A stretch of 64,000 nucleotides of DNA from positions 38,201 to 102,200 of the forward strand of contig JAGXHV010000032.1 in the NCBI GenBank assembly GCA_024636005.1. The letters run 5' to 3'. Below the pieces are notes generated by a model that saw nothing but the letters and a program-made list of their open reading frames with translations, was not told the DNA's origin and made no database searches. Source of the stretch: Bacillota bacterium (GTDB taxonomy: Bacteria; Bacillota; Clostridia; Peptostreptococcales; Acidaminobacteraceae). Below, in pieces: positions 51,474 to 60,415 of the stretch (the stretch's first letter is position 1; each line of letters begins with the position of its first letter). Both the position numbers and the translations under genes were made by a program.

Positions 51474-54128
51474 TTAAGCTGCTAATTTACTTTTCTTTAG
51501 TAATCTTCGAACCCATTTGAGGATTTCAGCGAGCACGAGTGGGATTAAGGATAGTCCAATGACTGTTCCCCATGAGGCGATTGTAAGCGGAGCCACTTTG
51601 AACGCTCTCGCAGTAAATGGAATGGTTATAAGCAATGCCTGTAGTCCAATCCCAATTGCTATTGCTCCAAGCAATAATTTATTTGTAAATAAACCGACTT
51701 CGAAAATGGATTTCTCAAAATGTCGCATCGAAAGTGAGTAGAACAGTTGTGATGCGGCTAGAACGACAAATGCCATAGTTCGTCCATGAGTCATGGCTTC
51801 AGCAGAAATATCCTTTGAATTCAGTGTGTAACCTGTCTCGTGGATGCCGAGGTAGAATGCGAGTAATGTCAAACTACCTATAAGTATTCCACCAAGAGCC
51901 GCTTTTGCCCATGCACCTCCGGCGAAGAAACTCTCTTTCGGATCGCGTGGAGCGCGTTTCATGATATCTTTGTCACCAGTGTCAACACCAAGTGCTATTG
52001 CTGGAAGAGTGTCGGTGACGAGATTGATCCATAGAATCTGAGTTGGTAAAAGTGGAATCGGCCAGAAAAATAAAATGGAAACGACTATGGCTATGACTTC
52101 ACCTAAATTGCAGGAAAGCAGGAAAACAACTGCCTTTCTGATATTGGTGTATATGTTTCTACCTTCTTCTATAGCATGGATGATGGTTGTAAAGTTGTCA
52201 TCTGTTAGAATCATGTCAGCTGCGCCTTTTGACACATCAGTTCCAGTGATGCCCATGGCGACTCCAATATCAGCGCTTTTAAGTGATGGGGCATCGTTGA
52301 CACCATCACCAGTCATCGAGACCACATTGCCATTTGATTTGAACGCTTTTACGATCTTGACTTTATGCTCAGGAGATACTCTAGCGAAAATTTTGTATTT
52401 GTGAATATTTTTAATGAAATCTTCATCAGAAAAAGCATCGATTTCCGAACCTGTGAGACACTCCTCATAACTATCTGCCATTCCAAGCGCTCTAGCGATG
52501 GCGAAGGCTGTGGTTTTATGGTCACCAGTGATCATGATTGGAGTGATTCCAGCCGAATAAGCTTCCTCGATGGCTGCTTTGACTTCCTCTCGTGGAGGAT
52601 CGATCATGCCGACAAATCCCAGGAGGGTCATATCGATTTCCATTTTCTCAGGTGCTATGACTGAATCCACATCTTTATAAGCTGCGCCGAGAACGCGCAG
52701 GGCATCCATGGACATGGACTCTGCTAGCTCCAGATATTCTTTTTTGACGGTGTCGGTTAACGTCTCCCTTTTACCATCACGCCATACATGAGTGGAAAAC
52801 TTGAGAAGTTCATCTAGAGCACCCTTTGTGTGTACACGATAACCGTTTCCTTCTTTGTTTAGTGTGGACATGACTTTACGGTCAGAATCGAATGGTTTTT
52901 CTGCAACCCGGTTATGCTCAAGGGTCAAATCGGATTTTTCGAGTCCGAAATTTTTTCCTGCAACAACAAGCGCAATTTCAGTAGGATCACCTGTTGCTTC
53001 ATCATTTTCAAAAGTTGCATCTGTACAGAGCACCATCGTTCGAATGAGTTCGTTATAAGAACTGTCATTATCAGGGGTTTCGGCATCAATAAGCTTGCCG
53101 TTGAATAGCTTCATGACAGTCATTTTGTTTTGTGTGAGAGTGCCTGTCTTATCGGAACAGACAATATTTACAGATCCTAAAGTTTCTACTGCCGGAAGTT
53201 TCTTGACTATGGCATTGATCTTCGACATTCTTGTTACACCAAGAGCCAAAACGATGGCCACTATGGCGGCTAATCCTTCTGGAATAGCGGCAACGGCCAA
53301 ACTGATAGCAGTCAGGAACATTTCAAACAAATCACGTTTTTGGAAAAAGGCTATGACAAAGATCATCACACAGACTCCGACAGCAATGATGCCAAGTGTT
53401 TTGCCGAGCTCTTCAAGTCTCTTTTGAAGTGGGGTCAATTCATCGATATCCTCATCGAGGATTGTGGCAATCTTTCCCATTTCAGTTTTCATGCCTGTAC
53501 TGACAACAATGCCCTCGCCACGTCCATAGGTGACCAGCGTGGACATGAATGCCATGTTTTGCAGGTCACCCAGTGGAGGCTTGTCCACATCGAAGGTGAT
53601 TTTTTCATCTTTTTCAGTAGGCACCGACTCGCCTGTCAGTGCGGATTCCTCTATTTGGAGATTTGCGGATTCGATAAGACGAAGATCTGCCGGTATGTAT
53701 CGGCCGGCGTCCAGCAAAATCACATCGCCTGGAACCAATTGTTCGGAGTTGATTTCCTTAGCCTCACCATCTCTTCTCACCAAGGCTTTAGGAGTGCTCA
53801 TTTTTTGAAGAGCCTCAATAGCTTTTTCCGCTTTATGTTCTTGGAAAACGCCAATGGATGCGTTGAGAAGCACTACCGATAAAATAATGAAGGCATCTAC
53901 ATACTCACCTATGAAAATGGTTATAGCAGCAGCTCCAAGCAATACATAAATGAGAAAGTCCTTAAGTTGGGACAAAAAGGATGACAATAAGGTCTTTTTA
54001 GGTTTGCCTTTAAGTTTGTTTTCTCCATACTGTTCAAGACGTTTTATGACTTCTTGTTCGCTCAGTCCTTGTTCACTGGAGACGTCCAGTTCTTTTTTTA
54101 CTTCTTCAATGGTCTTCTTATACCACAT
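51474..54128 (-). CDS. P2-type calcium-transporting P-type ATPase
   Basis: 884 residues with 10 membrane helices expected. Actuator TGES motif (SALTGESVPTEKD), phosphorylation site CSDKTGTLTQNKM, ATP-hinge TGDGVNDAPSLKSADIGVAMG, and the Ca-binding M4 motif AAIPEGL. The C-terminal four helices contain NLVTDTLPAIALGVD, the M6 site of SERCA-type pumps. It is expected to export Ca2+ from the cytosol. The ATG follows agagaggtg. It stands alone between two terminators/promoters. Confidence 0.94.
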   Translation of the reverse strand: MWYKKTIEEVKKELDVSSEQGLSEQEVIKRLEQYGENKLKGKPKKTLLSSFLSQLKDFLIYVLLGAAAITIFIGEYVDAFIILSVVLLNASIGVFQEHKAEKAIEALQKMSTPKALVRRDGEAKEINSEQLVPGDVILLDAGRYIPADLRLIESANLQIEESALTGESVPTEKDEKITFDVDKPPLGDLQNMAFMSTLVTYGRGEGIVVSTGMKTEMGKIATILDEDIDELTPLQKRLEELGKTLGIIAVGVCVMIFVIAFFQKRDLFEMFLTAISLAVAAIPEGLAAIVAIVLALGVTRMSKINAIVKKLPAVETLGSVNIVCSDKTGTLTQNKMTVMKLFNGKLIDAETPDNDSSYNELIRTMVLCTDATFENDEATGDPTEIALVVAGKNFGLEKSDLTLEHNRVAEKPFDSDRKVMSTLNKEGNGYRVHTKGALDELLKFSTHVWRDGKRETLTDTVKKEYLELAESMSMDALRVLGAAYKDVDSVIAPEKMEIDMTLLGFVGMIDPPREEVKAAIEEAYSAGITPIMITGDHKTTAFAIARALGMADSYEECLTGSEIDAFSDEDFIKNIHKYKIFARVSPEHKVKIVKAFKSNGNVVSMTGDGVNDAPSLKSADIGVAMGITGTDVSKGAADMILTDDNFTTIIHAIEEGRNIYTNIRKAVVFLLSCNLGEVIAIVVSILFFWPIPLLPTQILWINLVTDTLPAIALGVDTGDKDIMKRAPRDPKESFFAGGAWAKAALGGILIGSLTLLAFYLGIHETGYTLNSKDISAEAMTHGRTMAFVVLAASQLFYSLSMRHFEKSIFEVGLFTNKLLLGAIAIGIGLQALLITIPFTARAFKVAPLTIASWGTVIGLSLIPLVLAEILKWVRRLLKKSKLAA

Positions 54129-54200
54129 AATAACACCTCTCTATTTATAAAGTTTACTTTAATGAGGACTAAATGTCCACTCTACACCTTGTGATTTTTC

Positions 54201-54209
54201 TGTTATAAT
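54201..54209 (+). promoter_or_regulatory. Extended -10 promoter of rarD
   Basis: TGTTATAAT (TGnTATAAT), 33 nt before the chosen ATG; no good -35. Confidence 0.4.
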
Positions 54210-54241
54210 TGGTCTATCGAAATAACAAAATGGGGGACGAC

Positions 54242-55138
54242 ATGGATCGGAAAAAATATATTCAGGGACTTGCCATGGGCTCAAGTGCTTTTATTATGTG
54301 GGGATTATTGCCTCTTTACTGGAAGTGGGTCAGTGCAATCACACCGTATCAGATTTTTGCTCAACGTGTTGTCTGGTCATTCGTTTTTGTGGTGGTCATA
54401 TTGATTGTCATGGGAAAATGGAAGATATTCACCGGTGCACTCAAATCCATAAGAAACTGGAAACTCATCATTGCTCCGGCATTCTTTATTTCAGTCAATT
54501 GGCTTCTTTATATATGGGCAGTCAACAACAATTATATTATTGAGACCAGTCTCGGGTATTATATCAATCCTTTGGTTCTTACACTGTTCGGGCGGGTGTT
54601 CTTCAAAGAACGATTGAACAGGCTTCAAAAAGTAGGTATTGGATTCGCAGGTGTCGGTGTGGCGATTAAAACACTCACTTATGGTAGGATACCCATTATT
54701 GCCCTTGTTCTCGCAACATCTTTTGCACTTTATGGACTTCTTAAGAAAAAATCCAATTTGGATTCGATTACCGGAATGGGATTTGAGACAATGGTCATAG
54801 GAATCCCTTCACTTTTCTACCTCATAGGAATGGAAAGTTCAGGACTTGGGATTTCTGGCAATCTGCCGACTTCGTTTTGGCTCATGATCGCAATCAGTGG
54901 CATTGTAACTGCCACACCACTCATGCTTTATGCTGAGGGGACCAAAAGATTACCTCTTACAGTTGTTGGATTTCTTCAATACATTGCTCCGACCATCGCA
55001 CTTTTTATAGGCGTTTTCGTATTCAAAGAACCGTTTAACAGCATTTCACTATTTGCGTTTGTTCTCATTTGGATTGGAATTGCATTCTTCAGTTATTCAC
55101 AATACAGAATACTAAAAAGAGCTAAAATCAAAGTTTAG
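54242..55138 (+). CDS. rarD: RarD-type EamA/DMT-superfamily permease
   Basis: 298 residues with ten hydrophobic segments. SSAFIMWGLLPLYWKWVSAITPYQIFAQR and LGYYINPLVLTLFGRVFFKERLNRLQ are near-diagnostic for RarD. GFLQYIAPTIALFIGVFVF ends the second half. The natural substrate of RarD is not settled. The ATG at 54242 follows tgggggacg; the track's earlier ATG lies inside the promoter region and is rejected. Followed by an 80-nt gap and the two-component system, likely separate. Confidence 0.9.
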   Translation: MDRKKYIQGLAMGSSAFIMWGLLPLYWKWVSAITPYQIFAQRVVWSFVFVVVILIVMGKWKIFTGALKSIRNWKLIIAPAFFISVNWLLYIWAVNNNYIIETSLGYYINPLVLTLFGRVFFKERLNRLQKVGIGFAGVGVAIKTLTYGRIPIIALVLATSFALYGLLKKKSNLDSITGMGFETMVIGIPSLFYLIGMESSGLGISGNLPTSFWLMIAISGIVTATPLMLYAEGTKRLPLTVVGFLQYIAPTIALFIGVFVFKEPFNSISLFAFVLIWIGIAFFSYSQYRILKRAKIKV

Positions 55139-55217
55139 AAAAAACATCATACATTCATCACATTTTTCATATATGATAAAGATATGAACAAAATTGAATA
55201 AAGGGAAGAGTGATATC

Positions 55218-55904
55218 GTGAATTACAAAGTACTTGTCGTAGATGATGAACCAGGAATCAGAGATGTCATAAAAGAGTATATGGGAGTATCGGGGTTTGA
55301 GATCACTGAGTCGGAAGATGGCATCAGTGCACTCAACAAACTTTACAAATCGGATTTCGATTTGGTTATTTTGGACATCATGATGCCCAAAATGGACGGC
55401 TGGAGCCTTTGCCGTGAAATTCGAAAGAGCTCCTCTGTGCCTGTAATCATGTTGACCGCCAGGGGCGAGGAATATGACAAATTGCTTGGTTTCGAACTCG
55501 GGGTGGATGATTACATAGTCAAACCATTCAGTCCTAAGGAGCTGGTCGCTAGAGCAAAAGCGGTCCTTAATCGCACTCATCCCGAAAAAACGCAGGAAGT
55601 CATTAAGTCAGTGATCACTTTTGGAAATTTAAGTGTGGATCTCGATGGGCGTAACCTGTCTTTAAAAGAGCAAAAACTCCAATTGACCCCAAAAGAATAC
55701 GATCTGATGAGTTTTTTGATGCAAAACCCCAATAAGGCGTTTTCGAGGGAACAACTTTTGACATCGGTGTGGGGATTTGATTTTTACGGTGATGATCGAA
55801 CAGTGGATACCCACATCAAAATGCTGCGTGAACATTTGGGGGACTACAGAAGTTGGATTGTGACAGTATGGGGCATAGGATATAAATTCGAACCTGAAAA
55901 GTAA
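55218..55904 (+). CDS. OmpR/PhoB-family response regulator
   Basis: 228 residues. Receiver domain 1-115: VVDDEPG acidic pair, LVILDIMMPKMDG with phosphoacceptor Asp at about residue 52, MLTARGE Thr, VDDYIVKPF Lys. DNA-binding winged helix 130-228: LTPKEYDLMSFLMQNPNKAFSREQLL, DDRTVDTHIKMLREHLG. The GTG at 55218 with gggaagag upstream gives the normal MNYKVLVVDDE start. The cognate kinase follows 12 nt later. The regulated genes are not identifiable. Confidence 0.92.
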   Translation: MNYKVLVVDDEPGIRDVIKEYMGVSGFEITESEDGISALNKLYKSDFDLVILDIMMPKMDGWSLCREIRKSSSVPVIMLTARGEEYDKLLGFELGVDDYIVKPFSPKELVARAKAVLNRTHPEKTQEVIKSVITFGNLSVDLDGRNLSLKEQKLQLTPKEYDLMSFLMQNPNKAFSREQLLTSVWGFDFYGDDRTVDTHIKMLREHLGDYRSWIVTVWGIGYKFEPEK

Positions 55905-55916
55905 ATGGAGGACAAG

Positions 55917-57329
55917 ATGAAGGGGATCAGATCCAAACTTTGGACAGGCATGATGCTGCTCGTAGTACTCATGCTCTTGTTGCTTTGGCTTTTTCAAATT
56001 GTTTTTTTAGAGCAATTTTATAAAGGCATACAATTGAATCGTATCATAGATAAAAGTGACGTTTTGATTGAAGCGCTCTCAAAGTCAAGCGAGCTCAGTA
56101 TTGATTCAGAAATGCTTGAGAACCTTGAATCTTTTGCCTATAAAAATAACCTCAATCTTGAAGTGACGGATGATAGAGGAGGCAGCATCATTCAAATCGC
56201 TTCTGGTTCGGAGCAGCAATCTCCAGCGGGGTTCCGTAAAAGCATCAAAGAGGTGGCCTCACACGCCTTGGGTGGTGATATTGTCAACACGATTGTTGAG
56301 CATCCGAGATTCAACACACAGTTTTGGGTGTTGGCGATTCCTATCGGGAATATGAAAGTGACTGGCAGTCTCATTTTAAATGCGCCACTTGAACCCGTGG
56401 AAGAGACGGCGTCGATACTTAAGCAGCAACTGGTATACATTTCGGGCATATTGCTTATTGCGGCATTTGTGCTCGCGTATGTTATTTCTAGACATTTCAG
56501 CAAACCACTCTTTGAAATCAGTCAGGCCGCGAAAGCCATGTCAAAAGGGGATTTCTCGGTACGCATCAGGACCAATCGAAATGATGAAATCGGTCAATTG
56601 GCAAGCGATATCAATGAAATGGGCAAATCACTGGGTAAAGTTGATGAACTTAGAAAAGAATTGATAGCCAATATTTCTCATGAACTTAGAACTCCGCTCA
56701 GCTTGATCAAAGGCTATGCGGAAACCATAAAAGATGTCACTGGAGAAAATCCTGAAAAAAGGCAGAAACAACTCGGCATCATAATTGATGAATCCGACCG
56801 TCTGGCGGTACTGATTCGTGATGTCCTGGATTTATCACAACTTGAATCGGGAGTCGTTTCAATGGAAGCGAGATGTTTCAATTTGACATCAAAAATTCAT
56901 GGCATCAGTCAAAAGTTCAAGGATGTCGCCGGAGATAAAGGCATTGTGATTCTGACGGATATTGAGGCTGAAACAATGGTCTACTCAGATGAAAGCAAAA
57001 TTGAACAGATCCTCTACAATTTGATTGGAAATGCATTGATCCATTCAAAGACATCACCGGACATAAAGATAAAAGCGACTCAGGTGGATCATTATGTCAA
57101 AGTTGAAATTATCGATTCGGGAATTGGGATTCCTGAAGAGGAACTGGCCTTTATTTGGGACAGATTTTATAAAAGCACCGATTCAAAATCAGGACAGACG
57201 CAGGGGACAGGGCTAGGACTTGCTATTGTCAAACGCATCTTCGAAGCACAGGACATCAGGTATGGCGTGGAAAGCAGACCTGGAAAAGGGACTACATTTT
57301 GGTTTGAACTCAAAAAATGCACCTCATAA
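55917..57329 (+). CDS. Sensor histidine kinase with HAMP domain
   Basis: 470 residues. TM1 (LWTGMMLLVVLMLLLLWLF), an extracytoplasmic sensor domain of about 130 residues, TM2 (VYISGILLIAAFVLAYVISR), HAMP (RHFSKPLFEISQAAKAMSKG), HisKA with H-box ANISHELRTPL and HATPase with N-box NLIGNALIH and GIGIPEE, TGLGLAIV. The ATG at 55917 follows atggaggac, 12 nt behind the regulator. The sensed signal is unknown. The stop codon lies inside the loop of the downstream terminator. Confidence 0.93.
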   Translation: MKGIRSKLWTGMMLLVVLMLLLLWLFQIVFLEQFYKGIQLNRIIDKSDVLIEALSKSSELSIDSEMLENLESFAYKNNLNLEVTDDRGGSIIQIASGSEQQSPAGFRKSIKEVASHALGGDIVNTIVEHPRFNTQFWVLAIPIGNMKVTGSLILNAPLEPVEETASILKQQLVYISGILLIAAFVLAYVISRHFSKPLFEISQAAKAMSKGDFSVRIRTNRNDEIGQLASDINEMGKSLGKVDELRKELIANISHELRTPLSLIKGYAETIKDVTGENPEKRQKQLGIIIDESDRLAVLIRDVLDLSQLESGVVSMEARCFNLTSKIHGISQKFKDVAGDKGIVILTDIEAETMVYSDESKIEQILYNLIGNALIHSKTSPDIKIKATQVDHYVKVEIIDSGIGIPEEELAFIWDRFYKSTDSKSGQTQGTGLGLAIVKRIFEAQDIRYGVESRPGKGTTFWFELKKCTS

Positions 57330-57342
57330 GGGGTGCATTTTT
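57313..57342 (+). terminator. Bidirectional terminator overlapping a stop codon
   Basis: AAAAATGCACC and GGGTGCATTTTT pair around TCATAAG, which contains the kinase stop codon; the convergent guanine deaminase gene ends 5 nt further on. Confidence 0.8.
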
Positions 57343-57346
57343 CTTA

Positions 57347-57811
57347 TTAATAAGGGGTTCTTTCTTTGTCTTCCATATATTTATTAAATGGTGCCAAGCA
57401 TTCTTCCCTGTTTTCCTGAGTTAATTTCATGAATTCATTGGGATGTTCACGAGAGAGAACTTTATAAAGGTAATTATCATCAAAACCGATATCCGCAGCA
57501 TCCTGTCGAGTTGCTCCGTAAACGATTTTTTTAATTTTTGCCCAGTGGGCTGCGCTGTAACACATCGGACAAGGCTCGCATGTTGTGTAAAGTTCACAAT
57601 CGGAGAGGTCGAAGCGCCCCAATTTATCAGAAGCAGAACGAATCGCTACGATCTCGGCATGAGCAGTGGGATCATGTGATGAGATGACGCAATTGTGCCC
57701 GGTTGCAATTATTTCGCCATTTTGCACTATGACAGCTCCAAAAGGGCCACCATCTCTATGCTCTATGCCGATTACGGCTTCTTCTATAGCCTTTTGCATT
57801 TTATGGTCCAT
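57347..57811 (-). CDS. guaD: Guanine deaminase-like nucleoside/base deaminase
   Basis: 154 residues of the CDA fold. Zinc site: THAE-type DPTAHAEIVAIR with catalytic Glu, and CEPCPMCYSAAHW. The C terminus EERTPY-like DKERTPY and GFDDNYLY match the Bacillus-type guanine deaminase GuaD (about 156 residues, domain-swapped), which converts guanine to xanthine. The closely related tRNA adenosine deaminase TadA lacks this tail. ATG at 57811 follows aaggaggtt. Likely function: guanine salvage or nitrogen use. Confidence 0.85.
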   Translation of the reverse strand: MDHKMQKAIEEAVIGIEHRDGGPFGAVIVQNGEIIATGHNCVISSHDPTAHAEIVAIRSASDKLGRFDLSDCELYTTCEPCPMCYSAAHWAKIKKIVYGATRQDAADIGFDDNYLYKVLSREHPNEFMKLTQENREECLAPFNKYMEDKERTPY

Positions 57812-57891
57812 TTCAAACCTCCTTATTTGGTATCTATATGTAATTATACCGAAAAACAAGGAGATTATTCATTGTTAAAAAGTACTAAAAA

Positions 57892-58884
57892 CTAATAGAG
57901 TAAAAAGCGATCTGTGTTGACAACAGACATATGGATTCTCCGATTGATAACAAGCGTTCTTTCGGTCATCAATTCATCAATATGCCATACATAGTCTCTA
58001 ATAAACTTTTCTGTTTTGATGAAGTCATCCTGCTTGTCAGTGAGGACTACAATAATATATGGGTTAGTGGGATGAAGAACGATTCCAGCATCTGAAATTT
58101 TTCCGCCTTTCATATATGTGCCTGTTTTGTGGGCGACGTCATATCTGTAGTTCACTCCGCGAGGGATTCTGCTATGGAAGATGTTGTCAATCAAACTTTG
58201 GTACAATAAGGTTTGATAAGTGTTGCCTTCATTTGATCTATTGTAGATGGACTTTAGAATCAAACCGTAGTCTTCCGGTGTGAATCTGGAAATGTTGTAG
58301 GTACCATAAACTCTAAGGTTGCGCTCTAGTGACCAGTAGGCATCAAGTCCCATTTCTGAATTGATGGTGGAATTAACGATACCATCGGCTTCAAGTGTAG
58401 CATTGGCAACAGGGATGGTCAACCATCTGATCAGTTTATTGTACGCAGCTACAGAAGATGTGACGATGGAGTCTTTTATGACATCTGAAAGGACATAAGT
58501 ATCTTTGGAGAGTGGATCGTAAAGCGTCGATGAAAGCGGAATGTCATTTTTATCCATATAACGCAATGTGGCATACGCCAGAGGCAATTTAACGGCTGAT
58601 GCAGAAGAAAATTTTCCTTTGGTTTTATTAGTGGAAGGATCATACACCAAGCCATTGTTGTAGATCCACTTGTTGCCTGTGCTAAGTTCTTCAATATATA
58701 TACCAACAGTAAAATATTCAATTGTTTTATGGTTTTCTTGTACGTGCTTGAAAATTGTTTCGACTTCCCGTCCGAAATAGGTGGGTTCCAATTGGACCAG
58801 TGATTCCTCAACATAAGCAAAACCCTGAGTCGTCATGGACAGCATCAAAATCAAGGCGGACAAGAGTGGGATTTTTTTTTTCAT
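57892..58884 (-). CDS. Exported serine hydrolase (class A beta-lactamase-like fold)
   Basis: 330 residues with signal peptide (IPLLSALILMLSMTTQGFA). Ser-x-x-Lys in SSASAVKLPLAY (SxxK, about residue 92-95), a SxN-like element in TSSVAAYNKLI, and KTG in AHKTGTYMKGGK form the penicillin-recognising-enzyme catalytic pattern. The class A-like arrangement (SDAGIVLHPTNPYIIVVLTD) is seen in many Firmicutes proteins that are not true resistance enzymes and may act on peptidoglycan. ATG at 58884 with gaagtga upstream. It is followed after 80 nt by the guaD gene on the same strand. Confidence 0.85.
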   Translation of the reverse strand: MKKKIPLLSALILMLSMTTQGFAYVEESLVQLEPTYFGREVETIFKHVQENHKTIEYFTVGIYIEELSTGNKWIYNNGLVYDPSTNKTKGKFSSASAVKLPLAYATLRYMDKNDIPLSSTLYDPLSKDTYVLSDVIKDSIVTSSVAAYNKLIRWLTIPVANATLEADGIVNSTINSEMGLDAYWSLERNLRVYGTYNISRFTPEDYGLILKSIYNRSNEGNTYQTLLYQSLIDNIFHSRIPRGVNYRYDVAHKTGTYMKGGKISDAGIVLHPTNPYIIVVLTDKQDDFIKTEKFIRDYVWHIDELMTERTLVINRRIHMSVVNTDRFLLY

Positions 58885-59027
58885 AAAATCACTTCATTAC
58901 ATTTATACCCTAAATATGGTAAAATTATTATAATTATATCGAATTAATCCAATTTTAACCTATTTGCAATGCGGTTGTAAGTTAGATTTGTTAAAATAGG
59001 TTAAATGATAATAGTAGGAGGTTTAAT

Positions 59028-59375
59028 ATGAAGAAATTATTGATTAGATGGATCATAGCGGCTGTGTCCATATATATCGCAGGGAGTATCATCAGTGGTT
59101 TTAGTGTTCTGGGATGGCAATCCGCATTTATTGCAGCAATCATCTTAGGCGTTTTGAATTTCACAATCAAACCGATTGTGACCATACTGACGCTTCCGAT
59201 AACAGTGTTGACACTGGGATTATTCTTATTCGTGGTCAACGGAATCACATTATATGTATTAGGGATGCTACTTAGTGGCATTGAAGTGACCAATCTGATT
59301 TCAGCAATCTTTGCATCCGTAGTCATTTCCATTGTGACCATGATCCTCAACAATGTACTTGGGTTGAAAGATTAA
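59028..59375 (+). CDS. Phage holin-like four-helix membrane protein (Phage_holin_4_2 / mycobacteria 4-TM family)
   Basis: 115 residues, four transmembrane segments (LLIRWIIAAVSIYIAGSII, AFIAAIILGVLNFTIKPIV, LPITVLTLGLFLFVVNGITL and the last segment SAIFASVVISIVTMIL). These proteins are widespread in chromosomes, with no proven holin function, and the name comes from a Pfam match. ATG after taggaggtt. There are no other phage genes nearby, so it is most likely an ordinary small membrane protein. Convergent with the Crp/Fnr gene across a repeat. Confidence 0.85.
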   Translation: MKKLLIRWIIAAVSIYIAGSIISGFSVLGWQSAFIAAIILGVLNFTIKPIVTILTLPITVLTLGLFLFVVNGITLYVLGMLLSGIEVTNLISAIFASVVISIVTMILNNVLGLKD

Positions 59376-59447
59376 TAAAAGCGGTACAATATTTCCGCGA
59401 TTTACATTGTTATATATTTCTTTCTCAGTAATATCTCAAAATGTAAG

Positions 59448-59492
59448 CTGAGACGCTAATAAGTTTCCTTCGGAAACTTAACTACGCGAAAA
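59448..59492 (+). repeat. Dispersed intergenic hairpin repeat, copy 4
   Basis: Same as copy 1, including CTGAGACGC before and loop TTC. The sequence CAATATTTCCGC occurs before the repeat (59387-59398) and again within the following terminator stem (59503-59514). Confidence 0.85.
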
Positions 59493-59548
59493 ACAAGAGC
59501 TTCAATATTTCCGCATCGCGGAAATAAATATTGAAGCTCTTGTTTTTT
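59489..59548 (+). terminator. Very long-stemmed bidirectional terminator
   Basis: AACAAGAGCTTCAATATT and TCCGC pair with GCGGA and AATATTGAAGCTCTTGTT, about 23 bp with a 4-nt bulge, then T-run. Convergent end of the Crp/Fnr gene. Confidence 0.9.
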
Positions 59549-60263
59549 ACATTTCAAAATAATCTTGGTCAACGATAAGAAGTTGTTTGTTTTCAAGTAT
59601 CTCGAGAACGCCCTCGCCAGAAAGGTGAGAAAGTTTTCTGCTGATGGTCTCACGCGTGACACCAACGAAATTGGCCATATCCTCACGTGTCAATTGGAGA
59701 CTGATTAGAATTCCCTTTGATGTGGTCGATCCGGATTGTTTCATCAGGCGATGAATCAGGAATCTGAGTCTGATGTCCGCATCGTTCGAAGCGATGGCGC
59801 CGACCAACTTTTCAAGTGAAGAGATTTTTTCATGAGCCGATTCGAGAATAGCAAATACTATTTCAGGGTTCTCGTTGATGAATACATCAAATCTGTATTT
59901 GGGAATCGTGCAGATGAAGCACTCCTTGAGTGCGATGAGATCATAAGGGGAGGCCACTTTTTTGAGAAGTGACAATTCTCCCAGACTATCGCCATCATTA
60001 AGGATATAGAGAATCTGCTCCTTACCGTCTTCGTTATAGGTGGACGCCTTAAGGCTACCGTGATTGACAATATAAAGTCTGTCAAAATCATCGCCTGTAT
60101 GCATGACAACTTCACCTTTTTTGTAATGTTTGCGTTCTATGAGACTTAGGAGCGTCTGAATTTGATCATCGTTAAGATTGGAGAATAGGGATACTTTTTT
60201 GGTGCATAGTTTATCGCCGCAAGTCACACAGCCGTCCATCGGGAAATGAATTGTATGCTTCAA
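59547..60263 (-). CDS. Crp/Fnr-family transcriptional regulator with N-terminal cysteines
   Basis: 238 residues. N terminus with Cys residues at positions 12, 15 and 20 (CVTCGDKLC), the cyclic-nucleotide-like domain (VMHTGDDFDRLYIVNHGSLK), and HTH LTREDMANFVGVTRETISRKL. The RETISR recognition helix shares Arg and Glu with CRP (RETVGR), consistent with a TGTGA half-site. The cysteines suggest Fe-S or thiol sensing. It starts at TTG 60263 after ataggaggt. Divergent from ric-fprA, with a TGTGA-N6-TCACA site between them. Confidence 0.9.
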   Translation of the reverse strand: MKHTIHFPMDGCVTCGDKLCTKKVSLFSNLNDDQIQTLLSLIERKHYKKGEVVMHTGDDFDRLYIVNHGSLKASTYNEDGKEQILYILNDGDSLGELSLLKKVASPYDLIALKECFICTIPKYRFDVFINENPEIVFAILESAHEKISSLEKLVGAIASNDADIRLRFLIHRLMKQSGSTTSKGILISLQLTREDMANFVGVTRETISRKLSHLSGEGVLEILENKQLLIVDQDYFEM

Positions 60264-60327
60264 TGAAGGCTTACCTCCTATATTTGGTTTTAAATAATTA
60301 TATCATATTTTCAGAAAAATTAGATTG

Positions 60328-60343
60328 TGTGAGGCAAATCACA
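60328..60343. promoter_or_regulatory. Crp/Fnr-type box of the ric-fprA promoter
   Basis: TGTGAGGCAAATCACA. With the -10 TAATAT at 60365-60370, the predicted start is near 60377, placing the box centre at about -41.5, the class II activation position. A second palindrome, CCTCCATATGGTGG (60351-60364), lies between box and -10. Confidence 0.65.
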
Positions 60344-60415
60344 TTTTGGTCCTCCATATGGTGGTAATATAAGTGCAAGAGATTACGATCATAAACAACC
60401 ATTTAGGAGGACGAT

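Noticed and set aside
57892-58884. True beta-lactamase resistance gene
   Set aside because: SxxK and KTG are present, but the E166-type region is not convincing and the context is ordinary, so it is called a serine hydrolase only.
59028-59375. Prophage remnant suggested by the holin-like name
   Set aside because: No other phage genes, integrase or att sites nearby; this family is common in ordinary chromosomes.
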